DNA from: an uncultured Christensenellaceae bacterium
GTDB lineage: Bacteria > Bacillota > Clostridia > Christensenellales > Pumilibacteraceae
DNA length: 52,437 nt
Reading direction: 5' to 3'
Assembly: GCA_910586925.1 (NCBI GenBank)
Contig: CAJUKG010000012.1
Span: 1 to 52,437, forward strand
Below are positions 8,578 to 17,383 of the stretch, piece by piece. How positions within the stretch are numbered: position 1 is the stretch's first letter; every line of letters starts with the position of its first letter. The position numbers and the translations under genes were made by a program. A model generated the notes under the pieces. It worked only from the letters and a program-made list of their open reading frames with translations. It was not told the DNA's origin and ran no database searches.

Positions 8578-10694
8578 TGCAGATCGTCGCACCGGCAGGC
8601 AACTTGAGCGGACTTCGCGCAAGCATCAACGGCGGTGCGGATGCGGTATACCTCGGTATGCCGCAGTTCGGCGCACGCGCAAAAGCACAAAATTTCGACG
8701 ACACCGCACTCAAGCAAGCCGTCGATTTTGCGCATTTGTTCGGCGTCAAGGTGTTTGTCACGCTCAATACGCTCATAAAAGACAGCGAACTCGATGCCGC
8801 GCTTTCCGCGGCGCGTTTGGCATACGAAACGGGTGCGGACGCCGCCATTGTGCAAGATATTCGGTTCATAAAGCTGTTAAAGCGCGAGATCCCGGATTTT
8901 GTACTCCATGCAAGCACGCAAATGGGTATTCATAACCGCGACGGCGCGGCAAAACTTCTCGACCTCGGCATACGCCGAGCGGTTCTTTCGCGCGAAACGC
9001 TTCCCGAGGATATACGCGCCGTGAAAAGCACGGGCATAGAAATCGAATATTTCGTTCAGGGCGCACTGTGCATAGCTTTTTCGGGCAACTGTTATTTCTC
9101 GTCGCTTGCGTCGTCGTACAGCGGAAATCGCGGCAAATGCATGCAACTTTGTCGCAAGCCGTATACTTTTCGCGGCAACAAAGGATATAGTCTGTCCGCA
9201 AAAGATATTTGTTTGTACGACAGACTGTCGGAACTTGAAAATTTAGGCGTAGACGCAATCAAGATAGAGGGCAGGATGCGGTCTGACGAATACGCATACA
9301 CGGCAACAAGCGTGTATAAATCGGATATGCCGATCGCAGACGCCGTAAGTCGACTTAAATCTGTGTTTAACCGCGGCGACTACTGTTCGGCATATCTCGA
9401 CGCCGATGCGCCGTTTCGCGTCGTATACGACAAAACGCAGTCCAATATCGGCATACCGATAGGCAAAATCGACAAAGTCCGCGGCAATAAAATCCATGTT
9501 GCGGGATATGCGGCAAATCCGCTCGATGGCTTCAAAGTTCTGCGCGGCGGGCGCGAGATCTGCGGCGGCAGTGTCAGAGGCGGGGAAATAACCGTCGACG
9601 GCAACTGCAAACAGGGCGACGAATTGCGGCGCACATTCGACGGCGCATTGACCGAAAAAGTAAAATCGGCGCGGCGGGCGATACCGGTATCCGTTCGCGT
9701 GGATTTGAAAGCGGGAGAGCCGCCGCAAGCGACGCTATCCGCAAACGGTGTTACCGTCACGGTCTGCGGCGAAGAAGTCGCGCTTCCCGCACGCACCCGC
9801 GCAATCACGGCGGACGACATTGCTCGCGTTTTCGGTAAAGTATCGGAATATCCGTTCGAGCCTGCCGTTGATTCGCGCATATGCGGCGAAATATTCATGC
9901 CTGTATCCGCGCTCAATGAATTAAGACGCACGGCATACCGCGCACTGTCCGATAAGCTGTTGCGCGCATATCCGATCAAACGCTCGACCGACGCATATAA
10001 AGGGCTTATTTACAACAAATTCGCGGGTAGCGGAAAAATACTTATGGTAGAAAGCGGGGAAGATCTCACCGAAAAGACGGTTGCGGCTGTAGACTATGTC
10101 GCTCTAAACCCGCGCAATTACGGCGATTTCACCGTACCGCGCATAAATAAACCGATACTTCTCAATCTGCCCGTCACCATGCGCGGAAAAGACCGCGACG
10201 TTATACTGTCCGCAATCGCTCACGACGGAATTTACGGCGTTATTTCCAATAATATGTATACCTTGAATATTACGGATAAGCCTGTTTTACTCGGCATCGG
10301 ACATAATATTATCGGGCACTGCGATCTTCCGCACATACGTTCGTACGAGGCGGACAGTTTGCCACAAAATGCCGACGGTGTTTTTATTTACGCATTCGGT
10401 TACGCGCCGCTAATGACGCTTTGCCACTGTCCGTACGGCAAATGCGTGAACTGTTCGGGACGCGATATGCTTACCGACGAGGCGGGACGGAAGTTCGCGC
10501 TTCGCAAATACAGTGCGGCACACTGTTATTGGCAACTTTTGAATTGCGTTCCGCACTCGTTGCAAAAGAAGGCGGGCGCGAATATTTTTCTCGACTGCAC
10601 CGAGCTGAACGCCTCACAAACGGAGCAAGTCGTGCTATTAGGCGAATACGACGGACAGTATACCGTCGGCAACGTGAACAAAGGTTTGAAATGA
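8577..10694 (+). CDS. U32 family protein (peptidase U32 / tRNA hydroxylation type)
   Basis: 705 residues. It starts MQIVAPAGNLSGLRASINGG, a typical U32 TIM-barrel opening. The conserved cysteine region is present: GALCIAFSGNCYFSSLASS then NRGKCMQLCRKPY. These cysteines bind a 4Fe-4S cluster in characterised relatives. A long C-terminal half (DUF3656-like) ends with CPYGKCVNCSGRDML. U32 proteins were named as collagenases, but relatives such as TrhP act in prephenate-dependent 5-hydroxyuridine formation in tRNA; I favour an RNA-modification role. The gene sits between pheT (1-nt overlap) and mutS2 (4-nt overlap), a conserved neighbourhood. Confidence 0.88.
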   Translation: MQIVAPAGNLSGLRASINGGADAVYLGMPQFGARAKAQNFDDTALKQAVDFAHLFGVKVFVTLNTLIKDSELDAALSAARLAYETGADAAIVQDIRFIKLLKREIPDFVLHASTQMGIHNRDGAAKLLDLGIRRAVLSRETLPEDIRAVKSTGIEIEYFVQGALCIAFSGNCYFSSLASSYSGNRGKCMQLCRKPYTFRGNKGYSLSAKDICLYDRLSELENLGVDAIKIEGRMRSDEYAYTATSVYKSDMPIADAVSRLKSVFNRGDYCSAYLDADAPFRVVYDKTQSNIGIPIGKIDKVRGNKIHVAGYAANPLDGFKVLRGGREICGGSVRGGEITVDGNCKQGDELRRTFDGALTEKVKSARRAIPVSVRVDLKAGEPPQATLSANGVTVTVCGEEVALPARTRAITADDIARVFGKVSEYPFEPAVDSRICGEIFMPVSALNELRRTAYRALSDKLLRAYPIKRSTDAYKGLIYNKFAGSGKILMVESGEDLTEKTVAAVDYVALNPRNYGDFTVPRINKPILLNLPVTMRGKDRDVILSAIAHDGIYGVISNNMYTLNITDKPVLLGIGHNIIGHCDLPHIRSYEADSLPQNADGVFIYAFGYAPLMTLCHCPYGKCVNCSGRDMLTDEAGRKFALRKYSAAHCYWQLLNCVPHSLQKKAGANIFLDCTELNASQTEQVVLLGEYDGQYTVGNVNKGLK

Positions 10695-13006
10695 ACAAAG
10701 ACAGATCCAATCTCGAATTTGACGCGATACTTCGCGAAATTTCCGCGCTTGCTTCGTCCGAGCTTGTCGCGACAGCGATCATGTCGGAAGAACCGGTATC
10801 CGATATCGACGCGGCGAATAAACTTCTCACACGCACAGGCGACGCGGTGAGTGTTTTGGCGTCGCACAGACCCGATCTCCGTTTCGACGACATAAGAGAA
10901 TGTGTGGAAAAAGCATCGGTGGGCGGCACGTTGACTCCCGCCGAGTTTTTGGCTGTCAAATCGAGCATATCGTCATTGCGCTCGCTGAAATCGAGCGTGG
11001 AAAACACCGACGGGTGCGATTCGCTTAAGGACATCACATGTCCGGTGCGCACTTGCGACGAGCTTGAACGCGCCATAGACAAAACTATCGAAAACGAAAA
11101 CGAAATCAAAGATACGGCGAGCGACAAGCTGTATTCATTGCGTCGCGCCATACTTCGCGCTAACGCCAAACTCAAAGAGCGGCTTAACGGATACACCGCG
11201 CAAAGCGAAGTCAGCAAGTATCTCCGCGACAATATCGTCACCGTTCGCGGCGGCAGATATGTTTTGCCTGTGCGCGCCGATTGCCGTTCGAGCGTTAAAG
11301 GACTCGTTCACGACGTTTCCGCGACGGGCGCGACGGTATTTATCGAGCCGTTCGCCGTTGTGGAAGCGAATAACGAGATCATAACGCTCAAGACCGAGGA
11401 AGCCAACGAAATAGAACGCGTACTCGCCGAATTGAGCGAGTTCGTAGCTCGCTGTGCGTCTGAACTCGTTCGCGGGCTTGAAACGCTCGTCGAATGCGGC
11501 ATAATATTCGCAAAAGCCGAGTATGCGAAAAAAACAAATGCATACCGCCCCATACTCAATACGTCGGGGCGGATCGTACTGAACGGCGCACGCCACCCGC
11601 TCATTGCCGCGGGCGACGTCGTGCCCGTCGATATTTCGCTCACCGATAAACGTATCCTGTTGATTTCGGGACCGAATACGGGCGGCAAAACGGTCGCGCT
11701 TAAAACGGTAGGGCTTTTCGCGCTGATAGCGGCATGCGGCATATTCTTGCCTGCAGAGGAAAACAGCGAAATGTCGGTATTCGACGGCGTGTATTGCGAT
11801 ATAGGCGATTCGCAAAGCATTGCGCAGTCTTTGAGCACGTTTTCCGCGCATATCAAAAATCTGTCGCGGATAACAGATAACATGAGCGGCAGTTCGCTCG
11901 TATTGCTGGACGAGGTAGGGGACGGCACAGACCCCGACGAGGGCGCGGCTCTCGCCGTCGCCATTATAAAGAAGCTGTTATCGAGCAAGGTGACCGCGGT
12001 CGTCACCACACATTTCAATTCGGTAAAGGAATTCGCGCTCGGCTGTGACGGCATCGCCAATGCGTGCATGCAGTTCGATAACGTAAATCTTCGCCCGACA
12101 TACAAACTTCTTCAAGGGATTTCAGGCTCGAGTTACGCGCTCGAAATCGCCGAGCGTTTGGGACTCGACGAACATATTATCGCGGATGCACGCGCGGCGT
12201 TAAGCGTAGAAAAAGTGGCGTTCGATAAGATCTTGCGCGAAGCGGAACAGTTGCGAAACGAGATTTCGGCAGAGAAAGAGAGCTGTGCGCGGCTGAAGCG
12301 CGAAGCGGAAGAAAACGCCGAAAAAGCGCGAACGCTCAAAAACGATTACGAGAAAAAACTCGCCGACATCAACGAGAATTCGCGGACGGTGATCCGCCGC
12401 CGTGCCGACGAGTATTCCGAACGCGCCGAGCGCATCATCGAGCAGATAAAAGCAGAACTGCAAGCCGCCGACGAAGCCGCATTGTTCCGCGCGAGAAAAG
12501 CGGCAAAACAATTAGCGGACGCCGTGCCGTCCGACGAAATAAAACCGCGAAGATCTTCCGCACCCGTCACCGCCGACATGCTTAAACAGGGTACGCGCGT
12601 ATTCGTAAACGGACTGAATAAAGAAGGCTCGATCGTCGGCGTTCGCGGTAGCAAAGCGGTAATCGCCATAGGTTCTATAAAGACGGAGATGCCCGTTTCG
12701 TCGCTGTCGCTACTTGTCGAGCAAAAGCATGTTTCGTCGGGGCGCGAAATTTCTCGCCGTACCGAGCCTGTCAATAAAGAGCTTATGCTTCTCGGCATGA
12801 CTGTCGACGAAGCGACCGAACTTCTCGACCGCGAAATTGCCGACCTGCCACCGCACAGTACGTTGCGCATTGTCCACGGCAAAGGCACGGGCGCACTCGG
12901 TAAAGGCGTACAAGCGTATCTCAAACGCAATCCGCGCATAAAAGAATTTCGTTTCGGCAGATACGGCGAGGGCGATACGGGCGTAACTATAGCCGAAATC
13001 AAATAG
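10691..13006 (+). CDS. mutS2: Endonuclease MutS2
   Basis: 771 residues. The core ATPase has Walker A GPNTGGKT and Walker B/signature region SSLVLLDEVGDGTDPDEGAA. A long coiled coil follows (about residues 500-610, rich in Glu/Lys/Arg). A KOW-like patch and a C-terminal Smr nuclease domain close it (LGMTVDEATELLDREI, HGKGTGALGKGV). MutS2 lacks the mismatch-reading domain of MutS. Characterised members suppress recombination, and in Bacillus the protein also rescues collided ribosomes. The true start is ATG 10691 in an ATGA overlap with the U32 gene. Confidence 0.95.
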   Translation: MNKDRSNLEFDAILREISALASSELVATAIMSEEPVSDIDAANKLLTRTGDAVSVLASHRPDLRFDDIRECVEKASVGGTLTPAEFLAVKSSISSLRSLKSSVENTDGCDSLKDITCPVRTCDELERAIDKTIENENEIKDTASDKLYSLRRAILRANAKLKERLNGYTAQSEVSKYLRDNIVTVRGGRYVLPVRADCRSSVKGLVHDVSATGATVFIEPFAVVEANNEIITLKTEEANEIERVLAELSEFVARCASELVRGLETLVECGIIFAKAEYAKKTNAYRPILNTSGRIVLNGARHPLIAAGDVVPVDISLTDKRILLISGPNTGGKTVALKTVGLFALIAACGIFLPAEENSEMSVFDGVYCDIGDSQSIAQSLSTFSAHIKNLSRITDNMSGSSLVLLDEVGDGTDPDEGAALAVAIIKKLLSSKVTAVVTTHFNSVKEFALGCDGIANACMQFDNVNLRPTYKLLQGISGSSYALEIAERLGLDEHIIADARAALSVEKVAFDKILREAEQLRNEISAEKESCARLKREAEENAEKARTLKNDYEKKLADINENSRTVIRRRADEYSERAERIIEQIKAELQAADEAALFRARKAAKQLADAVPSDEIKPRRSSAPVTADMLKQGTRVFVNGLNKEGSIVGVRGSKAVIAIGSIKTEMPVSSLSLLVEQKHVSSGREISRRTEPVNKELMLLGMTVDEATELLDREIADLPPHSTLRIVHGKGTGALGKGVQAYLKRNPRIKEFRFGRYGEGDTGVTIAEIK

Positions 13007-13009
13007 TTT

Positions 13010-13480
13010 TTACAATTTGTATTTTGCTATATCGGCATAGCCGAGTGTAGCATAAATAATTTCGTTCTTATTTATCGCACACCTGTTCGCAACGTCACGG
13101 GAAATAACATACACTATAAATTCGGTATTGCGAAGATCGAGCGACAGCGTCGCGTCATAGTCATTGCCAAGCACCGTTTTCGCGTATTCGGCAAACCGAT
13201 CGTCGATCCATTTGTAAGAACTGTCGATAGTGGAATACAGCGATTTCGTGCGCCTGCGCATCGTTGCGATCGCGCGGTCGGCGGAATGCGGTGTTATCTC
13301 TTTGTTGAACAACAAATTGAGCAGAACGCATTGCGCCACGAGAATGCTCGACATGTAATGAATACTTCTGAACCGTTCGGACACCGTACGCGCGATAGAG
13401 TTGTACAGCGGAGTGCGAACCGCGCCGTCGACTATTTTATAGATGATTTCGTCGGGAAGATGAGTCATGTCGTCAAGCAT
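13010..13480 (-). CDS. Unknown protein, 156 residues
   Basis: I do not recognise this protein. It is soluble, mostly helical by composition, with basic stretches (TMRRRTKSLY) and no signal peptide, membrane segment or cysteine motif. Its start overlaps the end of tmcAL by 8 nt, so it is translationally coupled to it. Its stop codon lies only 3 nt from the stop of convergent mutS2. The coupling and lack of any competing frame argue that it is real. ATG 13468 is an alternative start. Confidence 0.7.
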   Translation of the reverse strand: MLDDMTHLPDEIIYKIVDGAVRTPLYNSIARTVSERFRSIHYMSSILVAQCVLLNLLFNKEITPHSADRAIATMRRRTKSLYSTIDSSYKWIDDRFAEYAKTVLGNDYDATLSLDLRNTEFIVYVISRDVANRCAINKNEIIYATLGYADIAKYKL

Positions 13481-14663
13481 TTACCTTTACGATCGAGTAA
13501 TTGTAATAATCGCCGTCGCGACGGCAGATCGTGTTATATAGTAATGTTGCTTTTTCGTCGACGGACAAAACAGATGCAACATCTTCGTCGTGCGCCGCGG
13601 CGGATTTGATCGCGGCGTTATTCGTTATTATATAGTTCGGCAGCAGTCCGAAATCGAACCCGTTCCGACAGCCGAGCAGGCGAGTGATAAACCTTTTATC
13701 CGTTGCGAACTTGTCTATGTCGAGTAAAATATCGAGCATAAGCCTGTAAACGCGTTTTTTACCGTAACGCTTACTAATTACAGCATCGGCATACCTGTCG
13801 AAATCATGTGTGGCGGGCATGTTTTTCAGAATGTATTCCATACCCTCCGAGCAGTTGCGACGATCGCGAATATACTCGACCGTCGCACATTCGAGCGCGA
13901 ACGCCGCTATCTGTTTATAAGCGGACATATCGGGACTGTGTTCCGCACGCGCCCGTAATATTTTTTCATACGAATGCGGAATAAACCGCTTGACTTCTCC
14001 GAACCGACCTTCGTTCGCGGCGGCGCGAACGGCTGTTGCCGAAATGTACTCGCCGTGCGAACAAATCTCGCCGTGCGCCGCGCCTTTTCTCTCGATCACG
14101 AGCGGCTGAATATTAGCCGAGAATTTGTCTATTGCGGCGATATATTCTACGCACAGCATATTATTCGGGTCGGACATAATGTCGGCGACGTTTGCAGTGC
14201 CTGTGACATACTTGTCGTAACAAACGGCGAGTGCCGCCGTACATGCGGCGTTATAGCTCTTGCCGCTATCGAGTTCGCGTTTGAGTTCCGCACGGAACGC
14301 GTCGGAATGTTTGATCTTGATATCGGCTATCGACAGTATGTCGCTTGCGGATGCGCGCGCGCCCATGGCGATATGCGTAATATCGCGAATATTGCGCATT
14401 ACTTTTATTCCGCCTTCCGCAAAATATTGCGCACTCGCGGTAGAATACACGGCGGGAAGCTCTACTACCGCGTCCGCGCCGCCCATTAAAGCACATTCTG
14501 TACGGATCGCCTTGTCGCAAAATGCGGGCATTGCGGATTGCACGAAAGAACCGCTCATCACGCAAACGATATTATCCGCGCCGCAATCGCGAACGCGGCC
14601 GAGCTGATATGCATGACCTGTGTGAAACGGATTATATTCGCAAACGATACCGCAATTTTTCAT
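13473..14663 (-). CDS. tmcAL: tRNA(Met) cytidine acetate ligase TmcAL (YlbM)
   Basis: About 396 residues. The family makes N4-acetylcytidine at the wobble base of elongator tRNA-Met from acetate and ATP. The N-terminal nucleotidyltransferase signature is clear: GIVCEYNPFHTGHAYQL. FVQSAMPAFCDKAIRTECAL and GADAVVELPAVYSTASAQYF follow. AAAGTGA lies about 7 nt before ATG 14663; a GTG at 14672 is possible. Its position beside pta is the usual clostridial arrangement and suits its use of acetate. Confidence 0.93.
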   Translation of the reverse strand: MKNCGIVCEYNPFHTGHAYQLGRVRDCGADNIVCVMSGSFVQSAMPAFCDKAIRTECALMGGADAVVELPAVYSTASAQYFAEGGIKVMRNIRDITHIAMGARASASDILSIADIKIKHSDAFRAELKRELDSGKSYNAACTAALAVCYDKYVTGTANVADIMSDPNNMLCVEYIAAIDKFSANIQPLVIERKGAAHGEICSHGEYISATAVRAAANEGRFGEVKRFIPHSYEKILRARAEHSPDMSAYKQIAAFALECATVEYIRDRRNCSEGMEYILKNMPATHDFDRYADAVISKRYGKKRVYRLMLDILLDIDKFATDKRFITRLLGCRNGFDFGLLPNYIITNNAAIKSAAAHDEDVASVLSVDEKATLLYNTICRRDGDYYNYSIVKVNA

Positions 14664-14672
14664 TACAATCAC

Positions 14673-14701
14673 TTTACTTTACTCGACAATCATAGTATAA
14701 T
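14673..14701 (+). promoter_or_regulatory. Candidate promoter of pta operon
   Basis: TTTACT (14673-14678), 17-nt spacer, TATAAT (14696-14701). The -10 is perfect and the -35 matches at four of six bases. It lies in the divergent space between tmcAL and pta; GGAGGA precedes the pta ATG. Confidence 0.55.
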
Positions 14702-14764
14702 AATCGTGTGTGCTTTTATTGTAACACAACAAATGTATAAAGTAAACAATTCGGAGGACATATT

Positions 14765-15763
14765 ATGAATGATTTGTTGACTTCTATTCGCGATAAGGCG
14801 AAATCGCTTAAAAAGACGATAGTCTTGGCAGAGGGCGAAGAACCGCGTATAATCACCGCCGCGGCGAAGATCCAAGCCGAAGGGATAGCGAAACTCATAC
14901 TTATCGGCAATCCCAAAACGATCGCGGAAAAATGCCCGAGCGCGAAGCTCGACGGAGTGAAGATCATCGACGTGAACACCGTCGATATCGAGCCTTACGC
15001 ACAGCTTTTATACGAGCTTCGCAAGGCAAAAGGTATGGAACTCGATAAAGCGCGTAAGCTCGCACGCGATCCGTTGTATTTCGGCGTGCTTCTCGTCAAG
15101 AAAGGCGAGGCGGACGGCATGGTCGCAGGCTCCGTAAGCGCGACGGGCGACGTTTTGCGCCCGGCACTGCAAATCATAAAAACCGCGCCCGGCATCAAAA
15201 CAGTCAGCTCGTGCTTCATTATGTTGCTCGACAAAGATTCGAAGTACGGCGATAACGGCGTCATGGTGTTCGGCGACTGCGCAGTCAATCCCAATCCCGA
15301 CAGCGCGCAGCTTGCAGACATCGCAATCGCTTCCGCCGACACCGCAACGGCTATAGCGGGCATCGTGCCGCGCGTAGCACTGCTTTCTTTCTCCACCAAA
15401 GGCTCCGCGAAACACGAGTTCGTCGATAAAGTGACCGCCGCGCTCGACATAATCAAATCGGCGCGTCCCGATCTTCAAGCGGATGGAGAATTACAGGCGG
15501 ACGCCGCGCTCGTGCCCACGGTTGCCGACCTCAAAGCTCCCGGAAGCACCGTCGCAGGCAAGGCGAACGTGCTTATTTTCCCCGACCTGCAAGCGGGGAA
15601 TATCGGCTACAAACTCGTACAGCGACTCGCGGGAGCCGAAGCTATCGGACCTATTTGCCAAGGCTTCAACAGCCCCGTGAACGACCTGTCGCGCGGATGC
15701 AGCAGCGAAGACGTAGTCAATGTCGTCGCCATGACGGCACTGCAAACCACCATAGGTAAATAG
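14765..15763 (+). CDS. pta: Phosphate acetyltransferase
   Basis: 332 residues, the standard short form. It interconverts acetyl-CoA and acetyl phosphate, the first step of acetate production. Visible family motifs are TIVLAEGEEPRI near residue 18, DGMVAGSVSATGDVLRPALQ, NPNPDSAQLADIAIASADTA, and the C-terminal KANVLIFPDLQAGNIGYKLV with GPICQGFNSPVNDLSRGC. The ribosome binding site is CGGAGGA. In many Clostridia ackA follows directly; here prmA does, so acetate kinase must be encoded elsewhere. Confidence 0.97.
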   Translation: MNDLLTSIRDKAKSLKKTIVLAEGEEPRIITAAAKIQAEGIAKLILIGNPKTIAEKCPSAKLDGVKIIDVNTVDIEPYAQLLYELRKAKGMELDKARKLARDPLYFGVLLVKKGEADGMVAGSVSATGDVLRPALQIIKTAPGIKTVSSCFIMLLDKDSKYGDNGVMVFGDCAVNPNPDSAQLADIAIASADTATAIAGIVPRVALLSFSTKGSAKHEFVDKVTAALDIIKSARPDLQADGELQADAALVPTVADLKAPGSTVAGKANVLIFPDLQAGNIGYKLVQRLAGAEAIGPICQGFNSPVNDLSRGCSSEDVVNVVAMTALQTTIGK

Positions 15764-15764
15764 T

Positions 15765-16676
15765 GTGAAATTCAAACAAATCACAGTGCGCTGTTCGTCG
15801 GAAACCTCCGATGCCGTATCGTATATCCTGCACGAAGCGGGGAGCATGGGCGAGGTTTTCGACGATTACGGCGATATAAAAGAAGTGCTTGACGAAAAGC
15901 GTTGGGACTACGCCGATGCCGCACTGTTCAACCCTACCGACGGTTGCTCGGTAAGCGGATTTTTCACTATCGAAACAGACGAAACGGCGGTAATTTCGCG
16001 GATCGACTCACTGCGCAGTGAGGACTGGGCGGATTTTTCATCGCTCGAAGCGACCGTAACTCTTATAGATTCGGAAGAATGGGAGAACGAATGGAAGAAG
16101 TATTATAAGCCGTTCGCACTCGGAAATATCGTCATAGTTCCAGAATGGCTCGAGTACAACCCGACGGGCGGCGAAGTGTGCGTCACGCTCAATCCCGGGC
16201 TTGCATTCGGTACGGGCATGCACGAAACAACTTCCATGTGTATCGAGCTTATGCAGGAAATTCCGATCAAAGACAAGCGCGTGCTCGATTTCGGGTGCGG
16301 TAGCGGTATTTTGGGCGTTTGCGCCACAGTGCTCGGCGCGAAGTCGGTAGTTTTCGCCGATAACGACGAGCAAGCCGTCACCGCAACAAAATACAACTGC
16401 AAAATCAACGGCATATCCGATCCCGAAATATTCTTACGCGACGTGCGCGAAATGGATACGCCCGCCGATATCGTGCTGGCAAACATTACTGCGGACGTTC
16501 TGATCGCTGTGGAGCCAATAATAAAGGACGGGCTGTCGCGTGGCGGTTATGCCATAATCAGCGGTGTGATCACCGAAAAAATCGACGCCGTAAAACAAAA
16601 ATATACCAAGGACTTTGCCGTAATCAAGCACGTCCGCAAAAACGAATGGAGCGCATTTTTGCTTAAACTGTTATGA
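15765..16676 (+). CDS. prmA: Ribosomal protein L11 methyltransferase
   Basis: 303 residues, GTG start one base after the pta stop. It trimethylates ribosomal protein L11 using S-adenosylmethionine. Motif I is VLDFGCGSGILGVCATVLGA and the preceding signature LNPGLAFGTGMHETTSMCIE is specific for PrmA. NITADVLI is the catalytic-region motif. It overlaps rsmE by 4 nt (ATGA). Confidence 0.95.
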   Translation: MKFKQITVRCSSETSDAVSYILHEAGSMGEVFDDYGDIKEVLDEKRWDYADAALFNPTDGCSVSGFFTIETDETAVISRIDSLRSEDWADFSSLEATVTLIDSEEWENEWKKYYKPFALGNIVIVPEWLEYNPTGGEVCVTLNPGLAFGTGMHETTSMCIELMQEIPIKDKRVLDFGCGSGILGVCATVLGAKSVVFADNDEQAVTATKYNCKINGISDPEIFLRDVREMDTPADIVLANITADVLIAVEPIIKDGLSRGGYAIISGVITEKIDAVKQKYTKDFAVIKHVRKNEWSAFLLKLL

Positions 16677-17383
16677 GATTTTACTATCCGGAAATAAATA
16701 AAGCACACGCAGAACTTACGGGCGAAGCTCACACCCACGCCGCATACGCGCTACGTATTCGCACGGGCGATACGATAACCGTATTCGACGGTAAAGGGAC
16801 CGATTATGCCTGCAAAGTGGTCGATATAAAAAAGGATAAAACTTTTCTCGAAATAATCGACGTCGCAAGCAATGTGGGCGAGGCGAAAACCGCAGTTACT
16901 CTGTATTTGTCCGTCATCAAACAAGACAGGTTCGAAATGGCAGTACAGAAAGCTACCGAACTCGGAATAAATAGGATCGTGCCCGTATATACGACGTTCA
17001 CGCAACGCAATATCATACTCAATTACGACAGGCTCAATAAGATCGCAGTAGCGGCATGCGAGCAGTGCGGGCGCAGTGTAATACCCGTTATCGAGCAAGC
17101 AATAGACTTCGGCGAACTTGTCGAGCGCGCAAAGAAAACACACATGATTTTCTTATGGGAGCGCGAGTTGCACGGCAGTATGCAATCGGCAATAGATAAA
17201 ACAGCCTCCGACGTCGCCGTGTTTGTAGGTCCCGAAGGCGGTATAACCGAACCGGAAAAAACAGAACTTACTGCCGCGGGCGCACAGGCGGTAACGCTCG
17301 GCAAGCGCATACTCCGCGCAGAAACGGCAGCTATAGCCGCGCTGTCCGTTGTATACTACGAAATGGGAGAGTGGGTACTTTGA
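16673..17383 (+). CDS. rsmE: 16S rRNA m3U1498 methyltransferase
   Basis: 236 residues of the SPOUT class. It methylates N3 of U1498 in 16S rRNA. An N-terminal PUA-like domain (HAAYALRIRTGDTITVFDGK) precedes the knotted SAM-binding part, with FVGPEGGITEPEKTEL and VTLGKRILRAETAAIAALS. It is coupled to prmA by ATGA and to mtaB by a 4-nt overlap. Confidence 0.95.
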   Translation: MRFYYPEINKAHAELTGEAHTHAAYALRIRTGDTITVFDGKGTDYACKVVDIKKDKTFLEIIDVASNVGEAKTAVTLYLSVIKQDRFEMAVQKATELGINRIVPVYTTFTQRNIILNYDRLNKIAVAACEQCGRSVIPVIEQAIDFGELVERAKKTHMIFLWERELHGSMQSAIDKTASDVAVFVGPEGGITEPEKTELTAAGAQAVTLGKRILRAETAAIAALSVVYYEMGEWVL

